Numbered from the stretch's first letter, positions 7,180 to 15,457 are shown. The stretch is 64,000 nucleotides of DNA from Nocardioides sp. JS614 (GCF_000015265.1 NC_008699.1:2604001-2668000), one strand, 5' to 3'. Notes: generated by a model not told the origin, from the letters alone. Program-made: numbers and translations.

Positions 7180-8456
7180 GCACCGAGATCAGGCTCGACA
7201 CCGTCGAGCGGGCGATCGCCGACATCGCCGCCGGCAAGGCCGTGGTCGTCGTCGACGACGAGGACCGCGAGAACGAGGGCGACATCATCTTCGCCGCCAG
7301 CAAGGCGACCCCCGACCTGATGGCCTTCACGATCCGCTACAGCAGCGGCGTGATCTGCGTGCCGATGCCGGCCCGGATGCTCGACCGGCTCGAGATCCCG
7401 CTGATGACGCCGCACAACAAGGACCGGCTGCGTACGGCGTACACGATCTCGGTCGATGCCCGCGACGGGGTGACCACGGGCATCTCCGCCGCCGACCGGG
7501 CGCACACCGTCCGGGTGCTCGCCGACTCGGCGACCGAGCCGTGGGAGATCACCCGCCCCGGTCACGTCTTCCCACTGCGCTACCGCGAGGGCGGCGTGCT
7601 GGTGCGCCGCGGACACACCGAGGCCGCGGTCGACCTCGCGAAGCTGGCCGGGTTGACCCCCGCGGGCGTGCTGGTCGAGGTCGTCAACGACGACGGGACC
7701 ATGAAGCGCGGGCCCGAGCTGCGCGCCTTCGCCGACGAGCACGGCCTGGCGATGATCTCGATCGACGACCTGGTGCGCTACCGGCGGCGCCACGAGACCC
7801 TCGTCGAGCGGGTCGCCGAGACCCAGCTGCCGACCCGGCACGGTGACTTCACGGCGTACGGCTACCGGATCACCGTCGACGGCTCCGAGCACATCGCGCT
7901 CGTCCACGGCGACATCAGCGGACCGGAGCCCGTGCTCACCCGGGTGCACTCGGAGTGCCTGACCGGCGACGTGTTCGGCAGCCACCGCTGCGACTGCGGG
8001 CCACAACTGGAGGAGGCCCTCGAGCGGATCGTGGCCGAGGGGCGCGGCGTGGTCGTCTACCTGCGCGGCCACGAGGGCCGCGGGATCGGGCTGGTCGCGA
8101 AGCTGCAGGCCTACCAGCTCCAGGACGGCGGCCGGGACACCGTCGACGCGAACCTCGACCTCGGCCTGCCGGCCGACGCCCGCCACTACGGCACGGCCAC
8201 CCAGGTGCTGCGCGACCTCGGCGTCGGCAGCGTCCGGCTGATGACCAACAACCCGGACAAGGTGCGCAACCTCGAGGACTACGGTGTGTCGGTCGCCGCC
8301 CGGGTGCCGCTGACGCCGCACCCCAACGACCACAACATCGCCTACCTGCTCACCAAGCGCGACCGAATGGGTCACGATCTGCCCAACCTTGCCGATGGGG
8401 TGCCCGACACCCGTGCCGACGGGGTGCCCGACACCCTTGCCCAGAACGGAGCCTGA
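7176..8456 (+). CDS. ribBA: Bifunctional DHBP synthase / GTP cyclohydrolase II
   Basis: 426 residues. The N-terminal DHBP synthase (about 1-205) has the acidic DDEDRENEGD loop and RTAYTISVDAR, and makes the four-carbon unit from ribulose-5-phosphate. The C-terminal GTP cyclohydrolase II (about 206-400) has the zinc cysteines Cys261, Cys272 and Cys274 in SECLTGDVFGSHRCDCG and the RGHEGRGIGL active-site loop. The last 30 residues lie beyond the family's usual end and contain ADGVPDTR/ADGVPDTL, a 24-bp duplication. Coupled to ribE by ATGA; ribH follows after 3 nt. Confidence 0.95.
   Translation: MSTEIRLDTVERAIADIAAGKAVVVVDDEDRENEGDIIFAASKATPDLMAFTIRYSSGVICVPMPARMLDRLEIPLMTPHNKDRLRTAYTISVDARDGVTTGISAADRAHTVRVLADSATEPWEITRPGHVFPLRYREGGVLVRRGHTEAAVDLAKLAGLTPAGVLVEVVNDDGTMKRGPELRAFADEHGLAMISIDDLVRYRRRHETLVERVAETQLPTRHGDFTAYGYRITVDGSEHIALVHGDISGPEPVLTRVHSECLTGDVFGSHRCDCGPQLEEALERIVAEGRGVVVYLRGHEGRGIGLVAKLQAYQLQDGGRDTVDANLDLGLPADARHYGTATQVLRDLGVGSVRLMTNNPDKVRNLEDYGVSVAARVPLTPHPNDHNIAYLLTKRDRMGHDLPNLADGVPDTRADGVPDTLAQNGA
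8391..8438 (+). repeat. In-frame 24-bp tandem duplication at the ribBA 3' end
   Basis: Copies 8391-8414 and 8415-8438 are nearly identical, each containing GGGTG-CCCGA-CACCC, a 5-bp inverted repeat. They encode ADGVPDTR and ADGVPDTL beyond the conserved enzyme core. Confidence 0.85.
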
Positions 8457-8459
8457 CCG

Positions 8460-8945
8460 ATGTCCGGACACGGAGCACCTGCCCCGGCGCCCGTCGACTG
8501 CAGTGACCTGCGGGTCGCCGTCGTCGCCGCCAGCTGGCACACGCAGGTGATGGACGGCCTGATCGCGGGCGCGCAGCGCGCGCTGGCGGACTACCACGTC
8601 GCGGAGCACCGGCTGGTCCGCGTGCCGGGCGCCTTCGAGCTCGCGGTGGTCGCCGACGCCCTCGCCCGCCAGCACTACGACGTGGTCGTGGCGTTGGGCG
8701 TGGTCATCCGCGGCGGCACGCCGCACTTCGACTACGTCTGCCAGGCGGTGACCGAGGGTCTGGTCCGGGTCGCGCTCGACCGTAGTCTCCCGGTCGGCTT
8801 CGGCGTCCTCACCTGCGACGGCGACCAGCAGGCGCTCGACCGCGCCGGCCTGGAGGGCTCGAAGGAGGACAAGGGCTACGAGGCCACGTCCGCTGCGCTG
8901 CTCACCGCCCGGACCCTGAAGGAGCTCGGGACCACCGCCCCGTAG
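8460..8945 (+). CDS. ribH: 6,7-dimethyl-8-ribityllumazine synthase
   Basis: 161 residues, the normal size for lumazine synthase, the capsid-forming enzyme that makes the substrate of RibE. Recognisable blocks are VAASWHTQVMDGLIAGA, VPGAFELAVVADALA, ALGVVIRGGTPHFDYVC (active-site region with His) and PVGFGVLTCDGDQQALDRAG. The ATG lies 3 nt after the ribBA stop. It completes the pathway encoded by the rib genes here. Confidence 0.95.
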   Translation: MSGHGAPAPAPVDCSDLRVAVVAASWHTQVMDGLIAGAQRALADYHVAEHRLVRVPGAFELAVVADALARQHYDVVVALGVVIRGGTPHFDYVCQAVTEGLVRVALDRSLPVGFGVLTCDGDQQALDRAGLEGSKEDKGYEATSAALLTARTLKELGTTAP

Positions 8946-8948
8946 GCT
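8943..8948 (+). promoter_or_regulatory. Candidate -10 element (TAGGCT) for hisE
   Basis: TAGGCT overlaps the ribH stop (TAG 8943-8945) and lies 8 nt before the hisE GTG (8957). It would let hisE-hisG be transcribed separately from the riboswitch-controlled rib genes. Confidence 0.45.
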
Positions 8949-8956
8949 GGTGGCCT

Positions 8957-9220
8957 GTGAAGACGTTCGACGAGCTCTGGGCCGAGCTGAGCGAGAAGGC
9001 CCGGTCCCGCCCCGAGGGGTCCGGAACCGTGCGCGCGCTCGACGCGGGCGTCCACGGCATCGGCAAGAAGCTGGTCGAGGAGGCCGCAGAGTCCTGGATG
9101 GCCGCCGAGCACGAGGGACCCGAACGCGCGGCCGAGGAGATCAGCCAGTTGCTCTACCACGCCCAGGTGCTGATGCTCGCCACCGGCATCGACCTCGACG
9201 ACGTCTACGCACACCTGTGA
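8957..9220 (+). CDS. hisE: Phosphoribosyl-ATP pyrophosphatase
   Basis: 87 residues, all-alpha MazG-like fold. It hydrolyses phosphoribosyl-ATP in the second step of histidine synthesis. KKLVEEAAESWMAAEHEGPE holds the metal-binding acidic residues, and EEISQLLYHAQVLMLATGI is the family C-terminal helix. A GTG start is used. hisG begins 11 nt downstream with a GAGGAG site between them. HisE and HisG catalyse consecutive steps and are paired in many actinobacteria. Confidence 0.95.
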   Translation: MKTFDELWAELSEKARSRPEGSGTVRALDAGVHGIGKKLVEEAAESWMAAEHEGPERAAEEISQLLYHAQVLMLATGIDLDDVYAHL

Positions 9221-9231
9221 GGAGGCGCTCG

Positions 9232-10095
9232 ATGGCTCTGCTGCGCATCGCGGTCCCGAACAAGGGATCGCTGTCCCAGTCCGCCTCGGAGATCCTGCGC
9301 GAGTCCGGCTACCGCCAGCGCGAGGATGCCAAGCAGCTGACCCTCACCGACGCCGAGAACGGCGTGGAGTTCTTCTACCTGCGGCCCCGCGACATCGCGC
9401 TGTACGTCGGCGAGGGCACGCTGGACATCGGCATCACCGGCCGCGACCTGCTCTGCGACTCCGGCGCCAAGGCCGAGGAGGTCCGGGGCCTGGGCTTCGG
9501 GCGCAGCCGGTTCCGGTTCGCCGGGCCGAAGGGCTCCTTCACCGACCTCGCGCAGCTGGAGGGCCTGCGGATCGCCACGTCGTACGTCGGCGTCGTGCGC
9601 TCCTTCCTCGAAGAGCGCGGGATCGACGCGACCGTGGTGCGGCTGGACGGCGCCGTGGAGACCAGCATCCAGCTCGGCGTGGCCGACGTGATCGCCGACG
9701 TGGTCGAGACCGGAAGCACGCTGCGCCAGGCGGGCCTGGAGACCTTCGGCGAGACGATCCTGGACTCCGAGGCGGTGCTGATCGCCCGCAGCGCGACCCT
9801 GGAGGGCGGCGCGGTGGCCGAGGCGTTCGAGGTCTTCCGCCGCCGGGTCGAGGGCGTCCTCGTGGCCCGCAGCTACGTGATGATGGACTACGACATCCCC
9901 ACCGACCGGGTCCGCGACGCGGTCGGGCTCACACCGGGCATCGAGAGCCCCACGGTGGCGCCCCTCCATCGCGAGGGGTGGTCCGCGGTGCGGGCGATGG
10001 TCCCGCGCGACGGCGCCCAGCGGTTGATGGACGAGCTCTACGTGATCGGCGCCCGCGGCATCCTCCTGACGGACATCCATGCCTGCCGCCTCTGA
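9232..10095 (+). CDS. hisG: ATP phosphoribosyltransferase (long form)
   Basis: 287 residues, the long HisG with a C-terminal regulatory domain (about 210-287) that in relatives binds histidine for feedback inhibition. It condenses ATP with PRPP, the first committed step of histidine synthesis. Motifs are RIAVPNKGSLSQSA, DIGITGRDLL, RIATSYVG, the PRPP loop region DVIADVVETGSTLRQAGL, and AVRAMVPRDGAQRLMDEL in the regulatory part. The ATG follows GGAGGCG. Its last 17 nt overlap the next gene. Confidence 0.96.
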   Translation: MALLRIAVPNKGSLSQSASEILRESGYRQREDAKQLTLTDAENGVEFFYLRPRDIALYVGEGTLDIGITGRDLLCDSGAKAEEVRGLGFGRSRFRFAGPKGSFTDLAQLEGLRIATSYVGVVRSFLEERGIDATVVRLDGAVETSIQLGVADVIADVVETGSTLRQAGLETFGETILDSEAVLIARSATLEGGAVAEAFEVFRRRVEGVLVARSYVMMDYDIPTDRVRDAVGLTPGIESPTVAPLHREGWSAVRAMVPRDGAQRLMDELYVIGARGILLTDIHACRL

Positions 10096-10576
10096 GTCCG
10101 CGTCGGCTCCCGCACCGGACCCCGCGCAGGCCCTGCCGCACACCTGGCGCCCCTTCGGCGTGCGGATCGCCGGCACCCTGCTGGGCGCCGCGCTGCTGCT
10201 CTGCTTCGGACTGGCCTGGTTCGGGTTCGACCAGGAGACGCGGGACAAGTTCACGCTCTTCCAGCTCAGCACCCTGGCATTCCTCGGGCTGCTCGCGTTC
10301 TCGGTCTGGTACGCCCTGGTCCGCTGCCGCGTGATCGCCGAGCCGGAGCGGCTGGTCGTCGTCAACGGCTACCGGCGCCGCGAGCTCGAGTGGCCCCAGG
10401 TCGTGGGCGTGCACCTGCCGCCCGGGGCGCCCTGGGTGACGCTGGACCTCGCCGACGGTACGACGGTCTCGGCCATGGGGATCCAGGGCTCCGACGGCGG
10501 CCGCGCGCGCCAGGCCGTGCGCGAGCTCCGGGCCGTGGTCGACCGGCTCGCCACCGACACCGAGCACGGGGGCTAG
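10079..10576 (+). CDS. PH-like domain membrane protein
   Basis: 165 residues overlapping the 3' end of hisG by 17 nt. After a flexible Ala/Pro N-terminus there are two hydrophobic segments (about residues 28-50 and 62-82, AGTLLGAALLLCFGLAWFG and LSTLAFLGLLAFSVWYALV), then a cytosolic PH-like domain (RCRVIAEPERLVVVNGYRRR, WVTLDLADGTTVSAMGIQ). Actinobacterial genes of this type are commonly found next to ribH/hisG. The function is unknown. The stop overlaps the stop of the convergent aldose epimerase gene by 4 bp. Confidence 0.8.
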   Translation: MPAASESASAPAPDPAQALPHTWRPFGVRIAGTLLGAALLLCFGLAWFGFDQETRDKFTLFQLSTLAFLGLLAFSVWYALVRCRVIAEPERLVVVNGYRRRELEWPQVVGVHLPPGAPWVTLDLADGTTVSAMGIQGSDGGRARQAVRELRAVVDRLATDTEHGG

Positions 10577-11496
10577 GCGAACGCCCGGATCCCCCAGGTG
10601 GCGGCGAAGACGTCACCCGGCTGCCCGGCCGGGGCCAGGGTCACGAGGCCGGTGCCGCTCCGGAACGCGTCCGCCGGCGCGGTCATCGGCTCGACCGCCA
10701 ACGAGCGACGCGCGGTCCCCGGCACGTCGTCGGCGCTGAACAGTTGCAGCCACCCGTGCCGCTCGTCGACCCAGAGCGCCACGCCCCGGCCGCTCCGCTG
10801 ATCGGCCAGGACCACGGTGGCTCGGCCGTCGCCGTCCCTGGTCAGGTCGGTGAAGGCGTCGTCGAACCCGACCTCGTGGATCGGCCGGGCGACGCGGAAG
10901 TCGTACGCCGTGTCCGTGACGTCCTCCTGTCCGATGGGCAGCAGGCGGTCGTCGACGAGCACGCGGGCTGCTGCCGGCAGGGTGAGCTCCCAGCCGTCCA
11001 CCGGCCCCGGTCCGACGGCGAGATAGGGGTGCGCGCCGCTCGCGTACGGCGCTTCCGTCGCCGCGTGGTTGCGGGCGGTCTGGGTGACGCTCAGCCCGTG
11101 GTCGGAGAGGGCGTACCCGACCCGCAGGTCGAGGGTCCACGGGTAGCCGCTCTGGGCCATCAGCCGGTAGGTCAGCGTCACCGAGTGGGCGGTGTGCTCC
11201 GACACCGACCAGCCGGCCCAGCGGACCAGCCCGTGCGAGGCGTTGTGCCGGGCCGGCTCGCTGAGCGGGAGCTGGTGGTCGCCACCGCCGAAGGAGTAGG
11301 CGCCGTCCCCGATCCGGTTCGGCCACGGTGCCAGCAGCTGCCCGCGCCCGCCGGGGGCGACCTGGTCCGCAGCGAAGCCGTCGACCAGCGGGACGCCCGC
11401 GTGCTCGAGCAGCCGCAGCCCGGCACCGCACTCCGTCACGACCGCCCGGTAGCCGCCCGCCGAGATCTCGTACTGGTCGCCGCTGGGAGGGAGCAT
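10573..11496 (-). CDS. Aldose 1-epimerase family protein
   Basis: 307 residues with the galactose-mutarotase fold. NRIGDGAYSFGG holds the conserved Asn-Arg, SHGLVRWAGW and SGAHPYLAVG hold the two histidines of the active site, and FDDAFTDL and VEPMTAP the later blocks. The enzyme interconverts alpha and beta anomers of sugars; the substrate cannot be read from sequence. The ATG at 11496 is preceded at 7 nt by TAGGGT on the minus strand, so the upstream extension into the next gene is rejected. It stands alone at the end of the minus-strand block. Confidence 0.87.
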   Translation of the reverse strand: MLPPSGDQYEISAGGYRAVVTECGAGLRLLEHAGVPLVDGFAADQVAPGGRGQLLAPWPNRIGDGAYSFGGGDHQLPLSEPARHNASHGLVRWAGWSVSEHTAHSVTLTYRLMAQSGYPWTLDLRVGYALSDHGLSVTQTARNHAATEAPYASGAHPYLAVGPGPVDGWELTLPAAARVLVDDRLLPIGQEDVTDTAYDFRVARPIHEVGFDDAFTDLTRDGDGRATVVLADQRSGRGVALWVDERHGWLQLFSADDVPGTARRSLAVEPMTAPADAFRSGTGLVTLAPAGQPGDVFAATWGIRAFA

Positions 11497-11503
11497 GGAC
11501 CAC

Positions 11504-11509
11504 ACCCTA
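11504..11509 (-). promoter_or_regulatory. Candidate -10 element (TAGGGT) for the aldose epimerase gene
   Basis: On the minus strand TAGGGT lies 7 nt upstream of the ATG at 11496 and overlaps the stop codon of the upstream kinase gene. Leaderless transcription is predicted. Confidence 0.45.
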
Positions 11510-12061
11510 GGACGGGGCGGAGGTCCCGGTGTCGACCACCAGGTCGGCGCGGGCCCGGGTGTCCTCACGGGCGAACAGCGCCGCCTCGTCGACCTGCCAC
11601 TGCACCCACTGGGGGCGCATCCCCTCGCCGTCGCGCGCCAGCCCGCGGCGCAGGCGCACGCCGGCGGGCGCCTCCACCCAGGCCAGGGCCGTGACCAGGG
11701 GCGCATGTCGTCGGGTGCCGCACCCGACCCCCTCGAGCAGCAGGACCGGCACCGGGTCCACGGTCACGGTCTCGGCCAGCGCCTGCGCGGCCCAGTCGTA
11801 GCGGCGGTAGGTCCCGGCGACCCCGCGCGCCAGCGGCAGCAGCAGGTCGTCGAGCTGGTCGGCCACGCGAGGCAGGCCGGCCCAGCCCTCGTAGAGATCG
11901 TCGAGGTGCACGACCCGGACGGCCGGATCCAGCGCTGCGACGGTGGCCGCCAGCGTGGTCTTGCCCGACCCCGCCGGGCCGTCGACGCAGATCAGCCGCG
12001 CTTCGCCGAGCGTCGGTGGACGGCGCCGCGCCAGGGCCAGCAGCTCGGCGGCGGGTCCCAT
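11507..12061 (-). CDS. Uridine-kinase-like P-loop NTPase
   Basis: 184 residues beginning MGPAAELLALARRRPPTLGE, with Walker A ICVDGPAGSGKTTLA, VVHLDDLYEGWAGL (the substrate-binding acidic pair of uridine kinases), VLLLEGVGCGTR, and a lid-like arginine-rich helix VRLRRGLARDGEGMRPQW. The fold is that of small nucleoside/pantothenate kinases. The exact substrate is not deducible. The gene follows the PLP enzyme gene after 8 nt, and the three upstream minus-strand genes form a probable operon. Confidence 0.8.
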   Translation of the reverse strand: MGPAAELLALARRRPPTLGEARLICVDGPAGSGKTTLAATVAALDPAVRVVHLDDLYEGWAGLPRVADQLDDLLLPLARGVAGTYRRYDWAAQALAETVTVDPVPVLLLEGVGCGTRRHAPLVTALAWVEAPAGVRLRRGLARDGEGMRPQWVQWQVDEAALFAREDTRARADLVVDTGTSAPS

Positions 12062-12069
12062 CCAGCGTC

Positions 12070-13305
12070 CTAGAAGGCCAGGCCGCAGCCACGGTAGGTG
12101 GGCACGGCGTCGACGAACCGGCTGCCGGACAGCAGGTGCACGGTGGTGCCGTGCTCGAAGGGCTCGCCGGACTTGGCGTGCCGGAACCACACCAGGTCGC
12201 CGATGCCGAGCAGTGCCGCACCGCGCCCGGTGAGCGGGGTCTGCACCTCGCCGGCCCCCTCCAGGCCGGTCAGGTGCAGCCCGGCGGGCGCCCAGGGGGT
12301 CGGCAGCCGATCGGCGCCGGCGGGGCCGGAGGCGATCAGGCCGCCGCCGTGGACGGTCGCGAGGTCCGGCGCCGGCTTGCGGCTCACCCGGAGGCCGAAG
12401 AACGACGCGGGCACCGGCCGGAACGATCGGTAGTGGTCGAACAGGGTGGGGACCAGGAGTCCCGAACCTGCGGCGACCTCGGTGACCACCGGGTCCGCGG
12501 CCGAGGACTCGACCGAGCCGGAGCCGCCGGCGTTCCAGAACTCCAGCTCGGCCACCTCGCGCAGGGCGGCCGCGATCTCCCGGCGGCGTACGGCGAGCTG
12601 GGGCAGCGACAGCGCCTTGAGGCGGCGCACCACCATCGACCGGGCGCGCGCGGTCGGCACCGAGTCGGGGAGGCCCGCGACCTGGCCCTCGTAGGTCATC
12701 GCGCCGACCAGGCGGAATCCCTCGCGGGCCTGCACCGTGCGGGCCAGCTCGACGACGGCGGCCGTGTCGCGCAGGGGCGAGCGCTTCGGGCCGACGTGCT
12801 GTCCAGCCATCTGCAGCCCGGCGTCGACGTCGATCGCGACCCGCACCGGGACGGCGGGGGAGGAGCGCACCGAGTCGACGACGTCGAGGTGGGCGACGTC
12901 GTCGACCATGATCGTGATCGCGGCCGCGGCGGAGGGCGACGCGACGAGCTCCGCGAGCGCGGCCCGGTCGACGGTCGGGTAGGCGACCAGGATGTCGTCG
13001 CAGAGCTGCTGCTCGTGGAGCCACAGGGCCTCGCCCAGCGTGTAGGCCAGGACGCCCTCGATGCCGTCGCGCTCCAGCGCCCGCGAGATCAGCGCCGGGA
13101 CGCGGACCGACTTGGTGGCCAGGCGGACCGGCTTCCCTGCGGCGCGACGGACCAGGTCGGTCGCGTTGGCGTCGAACGCGTCCAGGTCGACCACGAACAG
13201 CGGCGTCGGCAGCGAGGTGCCGTGCTGCTCGACCGCGCCGTTGAGCCGGGCGCACAGGCGGTTGCGGTCGACGAAGCCCTGCGACACGGGTGTGGCGGGG
13301 ACCAT
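12070..13305 (-). CDS. Alanine-racemase-fold PLP enzyme (amino acid deaminase/aldolase family)
   Basis: 411 residues. The N-terminal half is the fold-type III PLP barrel: TPLFVVDLDAFDANATDLVR then RLATKSVRVP, where the Lys is the expected Schiff-base residue. VRVAIDVDAGLQMAGQHVG and FWNAGGSGSVESSAADPVVT follow (phosphate-binding glycines), and a C-terminal beta domain resembles D-serine dehydratase / D-threonine aldolase (KSGEPFEHGTTVHLL). Possible activity: deamination or aldol cleavage of a D-amino acid. The substrate is unknown. The ATG overlaps the TGA of the upstream membrane-protein gene by one base, so the pair is translationally coupled. Confidence 0.82.
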   Translation of the reverse strand: MVPATPVSQGFVDRNRLCARLNGAVEQHGTSLPTPLFVVDLDAFDANATDLVRRAAGKPVRLATKSVRVPALISRALERDGIEGVLAYTLGEALWLHEQQLCDDILVAYPTVDRAALAELVASPSAAAAITIMVDDVAHLDVVDSVRSSPAVPVRVAIDVDAGLQMAGQHVGPKRSPLRDTAAVVELARTVQAREGFRLVGAMTYEGQVAGLPDSVPTARARSMVVRRLKALSLPQLAVRRREIAAALREVAELEFWNAGGSGSVESSAADPVVTEVAAGSGLLVPTLFDHYRSFRPVPASFFGLRVSRKPAPDLATVHGGGLIASGPAGADRLPTPWAPAGLHLTGLEGAGEVQTPLTGRGAALLGIGDLVWFRHAKSGEPFEHGTTVHLLSGSRFVDAVPTYRGCGLAF

Positions 13306-13751
13306 CAGCTGATGCCGCGCTTGCGCAGCAGCGCCTCGATCTCGGCCAGCTCGCCGTCGACAGCGTCGTCGACGACCGGTGCGGAGCCCCGCGCCCGCTT
13401 CGGCGCGGCGACCGCGCGCGGCGCGTCGTCCCGCTTGTCGCGGCGCCCGCCGAGCTGGCGGGCCCGCATCGCGCCGGAGACCACGAACAGCACGCCGGAG
13501 ACGCCCGCGACCACGATGCCGGCCCAGACGGTCGGGTTCCACGCCAGGTTGAGGGCCCAGTCACCGATCGCGTCGGCGATCCGGGTGAACATCCGCAGCG
13601 TCTTGGTCAGGTAGGCCGCCACGGGCAGCAGCGTGAAGGCCAGGGCCCGCAGCCCGGAGGCCAGCCCGCGGCGGCGGAAGGACAGCCAGGTCCAGATGGC
13701 CCCGAGCACGGTCAGGCTCAGCGTCAGTGCTGCCCACGATGCGTCGTCCAC
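13305..13751 (-). CDS. Small membrane protein of unknown function
   Basis: 148 residues from a GTG start (DDASWAALTLSLTVLGAIWT). Three hydrophobic segments are visible (about residues 6-20, 28-47, 68-90), then a basic Arg/Lys-rich cytosolic tail ending in an acidic helix ELAEIEALLRKRGIS. Longer upstream starts give Arg/Gly/His-rich sequence typical of antisense, so the GTG at 13751 is preferred. First gene of the minus-strand operon with the PLP enzyme and kinase. I do not recognise the family. Confidence 0.65.
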   Translation of the reverse strand: MDDASWAALTLSLTVLGAIWTWLSFRRRGLASGLRALAFTLLPVAAYLTKTLRMFTRIADAIGDWALNLAWNPTVWAGIVVAGVSGVLFVVSGAMRARQLGGRRDKRDDAPRAVAAPKRARGSAPVVDDAVDGELAEIEALLRKRGIS

Positions 13752-13820
13752 GTGGTCAAGGGTCCCACATCGCAGGTGACCTGATTGGCGCCCGGGCGGC
13801 CCGGTCGGGACAATCGTCGG

Positions 13821-14348
13821 GTGAGCGAGCGCACCACCATCCCCGACCCCGGGTTCGCCGGCGACGACGGATCCGCCGACCCGGCGGTGTCGGCCGCGCT
13901 GGCGGCCTGGGCCCGGGGCGAGGTGGCGTACGCCGACGCGCTCGCGGCGCTCAGGACCGCCCGGCTGCTGGTGCCGGTGGTCGCGGTGCTCGGCGAGGTC
14001 GAGTACGACGAGGCGGGCCGGGCGCACGACAAGACGAGCGACATGGCCACCGTGCTGCTGCAGGGCGCGGACGGGCGGCTGGCGCTGCTGGCCTTCACCG
14101 GGACGGCTGAGCTCACCGCCTGGAACCCCGACGGCCGACCGGTGCCCGTGACGACCGCGGTCGCTGCCTGGGCGGCGCTCCAGGACGGCGCCGCGGCGCT
14201 GCTCGTCGACGTCGCCGGGCCCGTCCGGTTCGTGGTCGAGGGGGACGATCTCGAGGGCCTCGCGGCCGGCTGGACCCTTGCACGTGTGGGCGCCGGTACC
14301 GCCTGGATTCGGCCGGACCGGGAATCGTCGGCTACGATGCAGCGTTGA
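13821..14348 (+). CDS. SseB family protein
   Basis: 175 residues from GTG 13821 (SERTTIPDPGFAGDDGSADP). The SseB N-terminal domain is visible: ARLLVPVVAVLGEVEYDEAG, KTSDMATVLLQGADGRLALLAFTGTAELTAWN, and RPVPVTTAVAAWAALQDGAAALLVDVAGP. The domain's function is not established. Actinobacterial copies sit directly upstream of infC as here. The start 70 nt after the divergent membrane-protein gene was chosen over an in-frame TTG 36 nt earlier because conservation begins after it. Confidence 0.8.
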   Translation: MSERTTIPDPGFAGDDGSADPAVSAALAAWARGEVAYADALAALRTARLLVPVVAVLGEVEYDEAGRAHDKTSDMATVLLQGADGRLALLAFTGTAELTAWNPDGRPVPVTTAVAAWAALQDGAAALLVDVAGPVRFVVEGDDLEGLAAGWTLARVGAGTAWIRPDRESSATMQR

Positions 14349-14676
14349 CCGATCAGTTCCGCCGAACCCTCGACGGAGCAGATCCGCAAGCGGAGGCTCG
14401 CACGATCGCCTCCCACCCGCACCGACCGCCGTTGCAGCACTGGATCACACCAGGGTGGCAGCACAGGTCGTCGGGTCCGGTCCCGAAGGCCGAGGCCGCG
14501 GAGCGTACGCCGTACGCGACGGGAGCCGGGGCCCTCGGTGGCGAACCCCGCGCTCGGGGGGCGTCGGACTGGCTTCCGCTTGCACACCAGCGGAAGCCTT
14601 TGTTGATTTCGCACCACCCTCTCGGGGGGTGACGAGCGGCAGAGACCTCCGGCCACAAAGCCATCCAGGAGGACAC
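14349..14676 (+). promoter_or_regulatory. Long 5' leader of the infC-rpmI-rplT operon
   Basis: 328 bp without a gene precede infC. A -10-like TACGAT (14333-14338) lies at the end of the SseB gene and would give a leader of about 330 nt. The leader contains an intrinsic-terminator-like hairpin (14571-14608) and a second short stem (CACCC/GGGTG, 14615-14631) before the ribosome site. Leaders of infC/L20 operons in other phyla bind ribosomal protein L20 for autoregulation. Whether that applies here is inference. Confidence 0.5.
14571..14608 (+). terminator. Intrinsic-terminator-like hairpin in the infC leader (attenuator candidate)
   Basis: GGCTTCCGCT (14571-14580) and AGCGGAAGCC (14589-14598) form a perfect 10-bp stem with an 8-nt loop, followed by TTTGTTGATTT. 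It lies about 70 nt upstream of the infC start and inside its transcript, so it is best read as an attenuator. Confidence 0.7.
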
Positions 14677-15360
14677 ATCAGCACCGAGCTGCGAATCAAC
14701 GAGCGGATCCGGGTTCCCGAGGTCCGGCTCGTTGGACCCAACGGGGAGACCGTGGGCATCGTGCCCACCGATCAGGCCCTGAAGCTTGCGCAGGAGGCGG
14801 ACCTCGACCTCGTCGAGATCGCCCCGCAGGGGAAGCCGCCCGTCTGCAAGCTCATGGACTACGGGAAGTTCAAGTACGAGAACGCCCAGAAGGCTCGTGA
14901 GGCCCGTCGCAACCAGACGAACGTGATCATCAAGGAGATGAAGCTTCGTCCGAAGATCGACGCGCACGACTACGAGACCAAGAAGGGTCACGTGGTGCGG
15001 TTCCTGCGCGCCGGGGACAAGGTCAAGATCACGATCATGTTCCGTGGCCGCGAGCAGCACCGCCCCGAGCTGGGCTTCCGGCTGCTCCAGCGTCTCGCCG
15101 AGGACGTCACCGAGCTGGGCTTCGTCGAGTCCGCGCCCAAGCAGGACGGGCGCAACATGATCATGGTGCTCGGCCCGCACAAGAAGAAGGCCGACGCGAA
15201 GGTCGACCTGAAGGCCGAGAAGGAGTCGCGAGCCGCCGAGCGCGCCGCGCACGAGGCGGAGGAGCGCGCCGAGCGCGACGCCGCCCACGCGGCCGGGCCG
15301 GTCGCCCAGAAGAAGGAGCGAGGCCGCTCCGAGAACCTCGATCCCGAGATCGAGGCCTGA
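14677..15360 (+). CDS. infC: Translation initiation factor IF-3 (ATC start codon)
   Basis: 227 residues if translation starts at ATC 14677, preceded by CCAGGAGGA with a 3-4 nt gap. No ATG, GTG or TTG is available at the conserved N-terminus (STELRINERIRVPEVRLVGP). Non-canonical AUU/AUC starts are a known hallmark of infC, allowing IF-3 to repress its own translation. The N-domain has PPVCKLMDYGKFKYE and the C-domain has KLRPKIDAHDYETKKGHVVRF, MFRGREQHRPELG and KQDGRNMIMVLGPHKK. A charged Ala/Glu-rich tail (about 175-227) is longer than in E. coli, as usual in actinobacteria. IF-3 binds the 30S subunit. Confidence 0.95.
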   Translation: MSTELRINERIRVPEVRLVGPNGETVGIVPTDQALKLAQEADLDLVEIAPQGKPPVCKLMDYGKFKYENAQKAREARRNQTNVIIKEMKLRPKIDAHDYETKKGHVVRFLRAGDKVKITIMFRGREQHRPELGFRLLQRLAEDVTELGFVESAPKQDGRNMIMVLGPHKKKADAKVDLKAEKESRAAERAAHEAEERAERDAAHAAGPVAQKKERGRSENLDPEIEA

Positions 15361-15373
15361 GAACAACCCGGCC

Positions 15374-15393
15374 GGTGGTCGACCCGGACCACC
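15374..15393 (+). repeat. Stem-loop between infC and rpmI
   Basis: GGTGGTC (15374-15380) and GACCACC (15387-15393) form a perfect 7-bp stem with a 6-nt loop just after infC. No T-run follows, so an mRNA-processing or stability element is more likely than a terminator. Confidence 0.4.
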
Positions 15394-15457
15394 GCCGTGC
15401 ACGGTGTCGAGCGCGACGTCGAGACCACGCCCAGCAGGACGAGAAGAGAGAGCAGAG

